From IMG/VR virus record IMGVR_UViG_3300023116_000181, positions 1-32,981 of that record: a DNA stretch of 32,981 nt; one strand, given 5' to 3'. This stretch comes from a virus. The position numbers and the translations under genes were made by a program. How positions within the stretch are numbered: the stretch's first letter is position 1; each line of letters starts with the position of its first letter. Below, piece by piece: positions 16,901-28,900 of this stretch. Below the pieces are notes generated by a model. It made no database searches and was not told the origin of the DNA. It was given only the letters and a program-made list of their open reading frames with translations.

Positions 16901-19900
16901 CCTTCAATAATGATTGTAGGAGCAGTTATGTATCCAGATCCCTCATTAGTAACTTTAATACTAGTAACTTTGCCATATCCTAAATATGCTTCTGCTGTAG
17001 CGCCAGTGCCGCCACCGCCTTCAATTTTAACAACAGGTTTATAAGTATATCCATTACCGCCATCAGTAACATTTATACTAGTCACTTTATAACCACTATT
17101 ATCTAACCAGTGCTTACGAGGATATATTTTTATATTCTCATCAACATCAACAATTTGAGATCCATTTACTTTTGCAATTGACGGATTAATTGTTTTAGTA
17201 ATATCGTCATATGCAGGAGCAAGATCAAAATCAGTTATAGAACTATTTGTATTATCAAGAGATTCGTAAGAACTTACAAATTCTCTAATAACTGTTTTAT
17301 AAGGTTTTACTTCTTCAATATATGATTTATAACTATCAAGTGTATCTGTATTGAAGGTTACATCTTGTTCTAGGTATCCTAAATTATGTTTTGCTTTTAC
17401 AAAACTTGTTTTAAATGCCCAATCAACATAAGGCTGTTCTGCAAATACATAGCGTAAACTTGCTAAGAACAGCTGATTATATTCTACTTTTAATTTATTA
17501 ATAAAAATATTTTCTTTAATTGCTTTAAAAATAATTCTTAATTCGTTAATAGGATTATTATCATAGAAATAACTATCAAAACTTCTATTATCATATCCTA
17601 CTGTATTTTTAGAATAATCATATAAAGAATCGTTAAATTGTAAAGTACCATTCTCTCGACCTATAGTTTCATAGTTTACTGTATAGTCTTCGGTATCTTC
17701 ATCTGCAATTTTTCTAAGTAATAGCCAACCACCTGTTCCGACGTTATTAATTTTTACAATGTCTGTAATCACATCGTTAACAGATTGTAACTGATTAGAT
17801 TCTTCTATAATAAAGTCAGGTATTGTAAATTCATTATAACCGTCAGCATACCAATCAATGTAAGACCAATATCTCGAAACATCATAATCTTGAATACTTT
17901 TTCTATACCATTCTTTTTTAATTTGATCCCAAGAATAAAGTGCCCATTTGCCTAATACTTCATTATCAGAATTAACCAATACTGTAAACGGCCTTACACC
18001 TATAGTTGTTTTACTGTCGTAACCTTTTCCTGAATTGTTTATTGTAATTTCAGATATTTGTCCTAAATTATTAATAGAAACTGTAAACTCTGCTTCAACA
18101 CCAGTACCATAAATTTTATAGCTTGGCGGACGTTTATATCCTCTACCAGGGTCAGTTATTTTTACACTAACAAGTTTGCCATTGTTAATTATAGGAGTTA
18201 ATTTTGCAGGTGATATTTTATTTGTTCCAACAAATCTTAGTTCTTCAATAGTATCAACAGTAACATCAAATTCATTTGTTACTTCGTTTGGAGCAAGTTC
18301 TTTACTGTTTAACAAACTAATATTATATTCATCAACAATTATATTTTCTTTTAATACAATATTAATACGTTCAATTGCTTGTTTTAACGCTTCGAAGCGA
18401 TTTATAAACATACTTTGACGTGGACGGTTTTGAACTCCATACTTTTGTTTAACAGTTAATTCAGGATTAGGAACTTGTCTGTAATTAGTATCATAACCGA
18501 TTAAACTATCTAACCACTTACGTTCAATATCAGGATGTATTTCGCTTGTTGACAACCCATCACTCATAATGTAATATGCATTATGTACATTTTGTCCTAA
18601 TTTAGGACCGGTTGAATAACGAACATTTAAAACAATATCATCATTATAAATTAAACTGTCGCAATTGTTTAAAATAAATCTATTATCGCCTGCAAAACTA
18701 ATGTGTCTATATCCTTGTTCTCTAGGCTGTGCAATTAATCTTGCAATATCATATACACTCAATGATCTATTTTCAACATCTGGAATAGTTAATTTTCTTT
18801 CAACCCAGAAATAATATTTTGAATTAAAAGTTTGAGAAATATCATCATAAGTAAACTTTCTAGAATATTGTGCATCGCCATAAACACTTGTTCCGCTTAC
18901 TCCGGTTTTCATTCCTATTTCAGTATCAGCTATTTCGTCCCACTGACTAGGAAGTAAACTACTTTCAACCCATTCATATACATCAATACTTGCACCTGGC
19001 TGTAACTCATTCCAATGTGCTTTCTGATACTGTATGTCTCCTTGGTAGGGATATACAAAACGAGCAGTACTTAAATTCCACCAAACTTCACCTACATGCT
19101 CTTCAGCCCAAAATACATCAGTGTCTAAACCAGTATATGTACTAATATTATATTTTGCAGGATCGTATCCTACTTTATGAGTAATTTCTTGTTCTGCGGG
19201 ACCCGCAATTTTGCCTTGTATTGGATCAATGTAATCCAAATAAGTTACAATTTGATTTTGTCTTTTATTGTAAAGGAATGCACCCCTAAGTCTTGAAACA
19301 TCAACCGGTGGCACTAATTCTCTAATTCTATTCCAAGCAAGTAACCCTTTACCTTTTCTGTAATCTACTACTGTACCTACAGAATCTGTTACTTGATTTC
19401 TTGGCATTCCTACATACACATGATTATTATTTGCTAACAATGTTTCGCCAAACATTAATTCTGCTGAAGGATATCTAAAAGACTCTGAGAATACTAATGT
19501 ATCTTCAATATTTTCATAGACGTAAACAACACCAGTGTCTTTAATAATATTTCTAAATTCTGTAAAGCCTAGATCAAACGTAGTTTCATTTTCGTAGCTT
19601 ATATCAAATGTTGTTGGAATTTTCATATCTCCGTTGAGACTAGAAATAACTAAGTTATCAGAACTAAAACTTATACTTGATCCAAATTTTTCGCTTTCTT
19701 CGTTGTTTGGAGACTCTAATGTTTGATAAAACACAAATGCTCCGTTAACTTGTTTATAAATGTGGACTTGACCTTGGTTTATTTTAATATCGTCGTTTGA
19801 AGGTTCACTAATAGCAATTACTGTACCTTGAGGATTGATTTTTACACTATCTGCAAATTCTGTTAAACTGTCACTGCCATCAATTATTTGGCTAACAGAG

Positions 19901-22900
19901 TATTTGTCGCCGTCAAGTCTATAAATAACAACTTGTTTTCTAGTAGAACCAGCAAAACTACTATCAGTATCATCTAAAATACTCACTACTACTAGTATAG
20001 ATCCGTCTAAACTAACATCAAAAGTATGACTAAATTTACTAATATTGTCTGCAGGATCATATACTGTCTCGTCATAAAACGCATTACCAGTTAAATTCGG
20101 CAAATAACCTAAATAATCTAATTCAGATGTAATGAGGGTCCAGTCATTTAAACTTAAAGTACTATTTGCTGCAATGTTAGTCTTTGCTTTATACAATCTA
20201 CCATCAATGTTTACTACAGAATTAATAGCATATGCTTGCGTATTATTATATTCTCCTCTGTAATATTGATCTTTACCTGATTTCCAACTAATATTAATCC
20301 ATTTAGTAGTATCAAATATAGAATTAGTAGTTTGATCTGCTGCTGTTATATCTTTAAGTGCAACATAATAGTCATTAACATGTTTTACAATATTGTTTTG
20401 ACTATAATCATTTAAAGAATTCCAATCTCCGGCAAAATCTTCTTCATCTGTATAACCGTGTTTAAAAATTTCAATAGAACCAGGATCTTCTCTAGTACCA
20501 TTTCCTTCACTAGATATTAATAAAGTGTACAACCCGTCTTTTTTAACAAATTGTACTTTTGACCCAAACTGTCTATTATTAGTAGTGTATTCACTAGTTA
20601 ATATCTTTGTGAGTTGATATGTTCCATTTGATATTTTAACATAAATTGCAACAGCGCCTTCATTATTATAGCCGCTGGCTACACCATATGTGTCTCCCGG
20701 AATGTGATATACTTGTGTATAGTCCTTACTTAATGCGTTTGGAGGATTTGCACTTCTAGCAGCGCCTGGAACATTTGTTGCTTCTTTAAAGAACCAGTAC
20801 TCTTCGTCTGCTATTGGTACAACTTCATTCCAAACAGTTGTAGAATCAAAAGATGAACTTGCTTCAAATACTGCTAATTTACCAGCAGGGCTTGTTGGTC
20901 GATTATCGAGAACCACACTATTATTAAAGTTTTCAATAGTTCCCATTGTACGGTCAACATCGTTATTACCACGGATGCTAGGATTAACAGTATTATTTGC
21001 TCCTGATTTTCTACGTAACTGAATTTTTCCAATATTATTAAGTTCTACCCAGTTACCTGTTATATTTTTAACGTAAACTCTTACAGTATTAAAATTTCTT
21101 TGATAAAATACAACTTCAGCAGTACTTGTAGAATAACTTGTTTGAGCAAGGCCGCCAAACTCGTCAAATGGAGTTTGAATATCTTCAATTATATCTCCAA
21201 TTGCTGGCTCAAATACATTTCCTTGGAAATCAAATTCTGTAAATTCAAAGTCAATATATCCATCCCATAAATCAATAATTGTTTGATTTTTATTTAAAAG
21301 CTCATATGTAAATCCAGAACTAGCTACATCAATTGTTCTATTATCCAAATTATATAAATTAAAATCAATATTAGTTAATCCTGATTCAATTAAATCATCA
21401 AAGTCTCTAGATACTCTAGCTACCCATTTATTACTAGGATATGGTTGTTCAATTCCGCCAGCGTCACCAAAATAACTTAGATGCGTTATAAAACTTGCTC
21501 TATTATTGTTTGTAATATAAGAACCAATTTCACCTACAGTACTTTGTACGTTATAGTACTCGAAAGAATCCCTTGTTTCGTCTGCCCTCAATACATCAAC
21601 ATACACTAGTCCTCGGCCTATATCATAATTTACTCCAGCATTATAATGAAGAGGTGCTGAAATTTTCCAGAAACCGCCCAAATCTTCTGATAGATTATAA
21701 GTATCTTCTTCGGTATATAGACTTATAAATTCATTGTTTAAGAAAAGTTCACCCGAAATATCAAACACACCAGTAACATTATTGATATAAACCACACCAG
21801 AATCTCTATCTGATTCAACATATGCAACCTGTCCTGAACCTGTATCGGTTGTGATCAAATCACCTATTTGAGGAAGTGCTAGATATGCAGGTAATCTAAA
21901 TACATGATCTATCTTCTCCTGTATTGTATGTAAATCGTTAATATAACTTACTGTAATTTCAGGTATTTGTTGATCAAATGGATAATAATTGTCAAGTGTT
22001 GGATATGCATAACTTCTTATGTTCCAATAAAGTTTTATTTTATCACCAACTGCTGTACCTAGGTACATATCTTTTGGTGCTCTAACAAGTATATGATCGG
22101 CTCTAGTTTCTGGTAATCCTGAATTACCTGCTACTAATAATCTAATACTTGTAGAATCTGCATCAGTTCCACTAGCAATATTTGTATACGTATCAAAAGT
22201 CGAAAATGGTTGGCTTCCTATTTGTGGTAAAATCTCTCTATTTGCTCTCCACAAACTTTCTCTATATTTTACAATATCACCTTTAACGTAAGATGCTGGA
22301 TTTTCTTCGGTACCGTTGGGTCCAAAACTATTAAACAATCCTTTAAATTTAGTTTTTACATTACTTGCATTTGGTATGCTAACTGCTAAGTATTGTCCAT
22401 CTTTAGAAACAGAAACACTTTTACCAAATTTTGCATTCTCTATTTCAAAGTAATCTTCCGGAATGCTAATTATAGGATCTTGTACAAAAGGATTAACGTC
22501 TCTAGTACGTCTATAATGGTAAACTTCGCCATTTCCTTTTTCTGGAATACCAAAAAACAAATTGTTGTTATCATCAGTAACTGACATTATTTCGCCAAAG
22601 CGATGCAAGTCGTCATTTATTTCAACTGGATTATTGAATTCATAATTTTGAGAGTATACTGGAGTATTTTTAAATACTCCCCAAGAATCTTCATTATAAT
22701 TATCTACCCAAACTGTTTGATTGTCATATACTTTTTCTTGTACAATAGTATTCAAACCGTCAAGTGTTTCTACTCTAACTTCTCTTAGTTTAATTAATAC
22801 GTAGTTTTCTTGATCAAACTCAATTGCTTCGTTGTTAACAGGCAATTCAATTTGTATTGTTGCACCGCTTATATTATAAATTTTGTACATACCATTTAGT

Positions 22901-25900
22901 GCAAAATCTTGTGCGCCTTTAACTGCAACAATATCTCCTATGTTTAAAATAGGAGCAGCCCATTTATCAAGTGTTAGTGTAAATAATGATTTTCCTCCCG
23001 GTGATGTTGTTTCATTATCAGTTAATGTAGTAACATTTGCAATACTGTTTGAAATTTGATAAACTTTCCAATCGTCGGTAACAGTTCTAGCCAACCAAAT
23101 GTATTCTCCAATTGAAAGTTGATTTATATCTCCGCTATTTAAATCTTCAATTGATCCTGCTTTATATTCAACATCGTCATCATGTACATATCCGCCACTT
23201 ACAACGTATTCTTTAAGTTTAGTTGTTGGGAAAGGTTTATGATCGTAACCTTCTGGTTTATCATAAACTTCATCAGGCTTAATTCTAAATATTTTATCAA
23301 ACGATTCTTTAGGAATAGTATTAACAAGTTCGACACATTGTGGAGATTCTTTAATATCATCTTCTTTAATTATGTATTCAACTTGTTCAATATCGTTTGT
23401 TGCGCCATAACGTCCGACTTGAATTGCCCAATCTTCATAAAATTCAATACTGTCTTTATTTGCACTGCTTAATGGATCAAATAATTTAGTAATAGCATTT
23501 TTAGTACCTTTGTCCTGTATAAATCCTTGATAAAACTTATATTGGCTTACATCATCTGTAATAATATTAGCAAGGTAATTGCGCTTTTGATAACCTATTA
23601 AATGCTGAGCCATACGCTGTTGTTCAGCATCAAAATTATCGCTATCTAAATCATAAAAATCAGCAAACTGATTAATTCTATAGTCAAAGTTAGTAAGTAG
23701 TTTTGGTTCAGGTTTTTCAGAAAGTCTATACCAGTATGTACTAACAAATTCTTCAGAACCAGGAACTTTGTATGTTGCTACATAATAAAATTGTTTATGT
23801 TTAACAAGATCACCGATGTTGTAATCTTTCCATGATTCCCATTCTGTAATTAAAGCTGAATCATAAACAAAACCAGGAATGTTTAATCCGCCATTCCAAT
23901 TGTCTGAGCGGTAGCCTAAAACCTTAATACGTTCTTGTCTATATCCAGTCGAAGGATCATAAATTAAATCATTAAATACTGTTTTATTATCAATTAATAA
24001 CACATGTTCTTTCTGTACTAGCGGCATTGACAAGTTGTATATGCCATCATCCGAATTAACTGATGTTAAGTTAAAACTATTATCTTCTCTAAAAATAGAT
24101 ATATTTTCCTTTGGCAAAACTCTTCCATCAGATTTAAATAAATCATAAGAATAAAACTCATCAAATATATCATCAACTACGCTATATTTTGACTGTAAAA
24201 ATAATTGTTTTGATGCAGGACTTAATGATATTGTTGTTCCGGCTGACCATCCTTGTGTAGTCCAGAATAAAAATTCTCTAGCAGCATGATCCCAATTTTC
24301 TACATAGTTAGTTTCTGTATTAAAGAAATCAAATTGTAAACCTTGCGATTTTAAAAATTCTTCATGTCCTAGTAAGAAGTCTACAACAGCTTGAGAATTT
24401 TTTAACGAAGTGCCGTATGGTAATTTTTTAATACTAGATTTTAAAAAATTACGTCTAAAAATGGCTCTCTTGCCACCTACAATTGGTAGCTCAGGCAATA
24501 TAGCTAAATTATCTGTTTCAAAACTAGTTCCGCTAGTAAAGTTTTTAATAACTCTATAGTATTTGAAATTATTTTCTACTACTTGACCTTTAAAATAATC
24601 TTTATCTTCTTGCCATGTTACTGTACTTTCAGAAATGCCTCCGACAGTTATAGCAACATCAGATGAAGTTGATTTTGTTTCAAAATATTCAAAGTACGGA
24701 GTTGCTTCATTATAACCTCTAATAACAAACCCGCTAGGTTGTTTTTCAACAATAACACCACTATATACTAATGTTTTAACAGGAGAACTAGTATTTAAAA
24801 ATAGCTTATAGTTTTCTTCTGGAACGTATATATTGTTTTCTTGAGTCGTTAGTGGAGTTCTACTATCTAAAATTAGTTTGAATTTAGTCTTATCACTAAA
24901 TCCTCCAATTTTTATACCTAATTGATTAGTAATAGATTTTAAATTTTCTCTATAATCATTATAAACGTTAAGTTGATTACTTGCTACTAAGTTGTATACA
25001 AAATTTACTAATCCAGAAGTAATAATACGAGAAGAATCTTCAACAGTATTAGGCATACGTAGTTGATCTAGTTTTATATTTTTAGCTGTAGTAGAATAAA
25101 CATACTGCCCTGCTAAATTCTTTGTAATCCTAGATTTATCAAATCCTAAACCCATAACTTTTGCAGGTTTGTTTAGTAACCATGCTCTCAATAATGCAAA
25201 TGGGTATTCAGAACTTTTCCTCCAAGCACTTTCTACAGGACTATAATCACCAAATACAAACCCTGCAGGAGTATTTCTAAAAAATGGGTTTTGTGCGTAG
25301 TTTGATTCAATAGGATGCTTTAAATTACCTTGACCGTCTACAGGAACAAAGTTAGCTAACCCAGGTCTAATATAGTTGTTTAATACTCTTATTTGTTTGC
25401 CAGGTTCTTTAACATATCCATTTTCTAAATCGCTCCACATGTTAAGGTTATTACCTGTGTAAGGAGCAGGACCATATACTTCATTCCACCAACTAGGTTT
25501 AATACTAAAGCCTAACATTTCCCAAGGATGTGTGTGTGGACGATCTGTATCGTAAACTTCTTTATAAACTCCTCGCCAAAATCCTGGTAGATATTCACCG
25601 TCTACTACGCTGTTCATTTTAGCATAGTTAAATGTAAACGGATTAGTTCTATCATAAAAATTATTTAAAGTGTAGTCATTGTCAACTAGTTTTAACCACT
25701 GAATAAAATCTTTTAATAGTGTGTTATTAATTTGTGTTCTTGTATAATCTGTTTTTCTAAATTTGCTTGGAACAAAATTATCAATATCAAGATAAGATTT
25801 GTCATATTTAGATTTAATGTTGTTAAATATCCTGCTTTCAAATTCTAAAAGCAAGTTATCTCTATAATCTTTCCATGCTTTAACTAAACTTCCATCATGC

Positions 25901-28900
25901 CCTTGTATCATTGCTATACCAGGAACATGTTCTTCATAATCAAAAGTATCTTGCCCGCCTAGAGTAGTTCCAGTTACAGGGGCATAAAAAATCTTATTCA
26001 ATCCTTTAAATTGTATTTTAATACTTAAAGAATTTGTATCAGCGTTTTCTGCTTGTTTTTTATTGTTATATAACGGATAAAACCAACCAGACTTTCCAAC
26101 TTGATCACTAAAAGTATCAATTTCTCCATATACTTTAAAAGGGCTAGATGTTGTATTAGCATCTGTTGATATAAAAGTATCATTAATAACTATCTGTGGT
26201 TGAAATTTAGGATACAACCCTAGTTTGGTTGGAGTAGGTGGAATATAACTACCATCAGTGTTGCTATATTCATAAATTTCAATTATATCACCTTCTTTCT
26301 GGTAGCTTTCGATTATTACAAATCCACCATTATCAAACGTATAATCAATTTCGTTTAATAATTGTTTACCGTTTAAGTAAATTAAAACACTTTGAGCTGT
26401 AAGTTCAGTTAATGTAAATTTTTCTGATAATGCATAATATTTTGTTCTAGGATCTAAAACTTCATATTCAATTCTATTTTTTAAATTTCCAATTGGAAGC
26501 ATATCAGAAAAATAAAATGGTTGTGTTTTAATTTTATCTTTATTAATTTGTTTTAATATATTATCAACATGAATCCTAGTAGGACCATCAAATCCTAAAT
26601 TAGTTGCAGTTTCTACAAATACTCTTTTAAATCTCGAATATTCATTTTTACTATTTTCGATTGCCTTAACAATGTTATACTCTTTATTTGTAACATGATA
26701 AAGAGGTAAATTATTTGGGCCGCTGTGTTTTACAAAACGTTTACCAAATATTCCTACATTTCCTAAATCTCTAATATTACTAACACCGGGATGTATTCCA
26801 TTAAATCCTGGAATATCTTCTATCATAGTATTAACATGATCAATAACACTACCTAATGTAAATTCAGTAATTTCTTCATTAAGAGGATTGCGTTCATGGT
26901 TTATTGGAATTTCATAATGTCCATTTACATTTTTAGGCTGACTACTAGTTGTCTTTATAATAACTATATCATCAATTTCGGTATCATTATTAAATGTTAT
27001 AAACGCACGTTTGTTTATTCTATTAATTTCATAATCAATATTGCTAATTTGGAATTTACCGTTTAGAAAAACCGATGTTTTTAAATCAATTAATTCACCT
27101 GCGTTTTCATATACATCAATTTCAAAATTGTTATTAATTTCTGCTGTTGAAACATACTGGCGTAAAACCTTTTGAGTAGTTTCAACAGGAATACTTGACC
27201 AACCGTTAACCCAAGTGTATGTATTAAGATCAGAATATTTTCTTAAATTTGATGTATCAGTACTAATTTCAATTGTGTCATCATCTTGCTGGATTATAAA
27301 TTTATCTGTTAGTAGATTAAATTCAAATACAATATCACCACTATTTTCTAAATTTCTATAAGTTAATGGGAATCCTAATTCTGTATCAGAAACACCTGAT
27401 CCTTCTTTATAAGAAAAAATCTTAGTTCCGCTAAATGTAGTACTATCGAATATTGTAGGATCAGCATATTCGTTTCCTTGAGGACAGCACAAATCAAACA
27501 TAGGTGGCTGATTTGTTTTAGTTTTTATTTGCGAAAGTTTCCATTCACTACCTGTATAATGGAAAGTTTTTCCAGAATAATTAGAACCTTGTTTAACAAA
27601 TACAACCTCATTTTCAATTGGATCTGTGTCGGCTGTTTCTATTAAACTTAGTAATGAATCGTTGCCAATAGTTATACGTTTTACAGTATAAATTTTTCCT
27701 TTAACTAATATATCTGTGTCAGCAGTAAATAGTACTCTCATACCTTGAGCAAGTTCTACACCGTCAACATTATAACCTAATGCTCCTTCAATTGTACTAA
27801 AAACATCTTTAGTAGAAGTGTCAATAAGATCTACATCTTGTTTTGACCCTGTACCATAGTTATATAACTTTAACCCTGCTTCAAATTCAATAATAGGTCT
27901 TCTTGCACGGTGATTTTCATCAACTGCAACAGGTTGATTGTTAACTTTTAATGCATATTCAATTATGTCTCTATGAAACCATCTATTATATCTAGTCCAA
28001 GGATTTCTATCTTGACTTGCTCTGTTAATAACAATGTAATCTCTAGTTCCAGGATATGCACTAGCATTTTCAAAAGGTAGTACATCGTATTCATTATTTC
28101 CATAAGGTACTAAATTAGGATCAGTATATGTGGCAGGAATTACTAAGTCGTTTTCGTTAATAAGTTGAATTTCTGTTCCAACACCTTCAACATAATAGTA
28201 TCCATTTTCGTATTTTGCCGGTGCAGTATTTCCTTGGAACTCAACTTTCATTCCATTTGAAAGTTGTACTCCGTTTGCACTTTTGTATGTTTTCTTGCCA
28301 ATAATATCTGATTCTACATCTAAGAAAGTATTTTCTTCAATATCATATATTTTTACTCTGCCGCTAACATCAACATCGTTGCGACTAATATAGAATAAAT
28401 TGTTAGGTGCATTTACTGGAATAGTAAATTCAATTACACCTTTTTCAATATAAACGTTTGCAACTTCTTCTCCTGCTTCGCCTAATTTTCTAATTCCATC
28501 AGGATAAAGAGTTGAAACATTTTCATCTTCATCAAATGTTACGCTGCCGCTGCTAGGTAGTACAATGTACTCACCTGTATCGTAGTCGTTGCCGTAAAGT
28601 TGTGCATCAAATAAACCCGGGGCCTTTACACCTTCAGACCCTGCAACAATTATTGCATTTCCTGGCGTAAACGATCTCGAAATTGCAAACGCCATAGGGT
28701 GTTCAGGAGTGTCAATTTCAAAACGATATGTTTGGCCTCTATAAAGTTTTAGTGTTGGGTTTGCTGTTTTTCCATCAGGTGTAAATAGATAAGAAACATT
28801 GTCTCCATTATCTACCAAAGTTACTGTATATGTACTAACAACTTCTCTTCCTTGGCCTCTAACAGGAACACTTAAAGGACCAGTGGGCATCCAATAGTAT

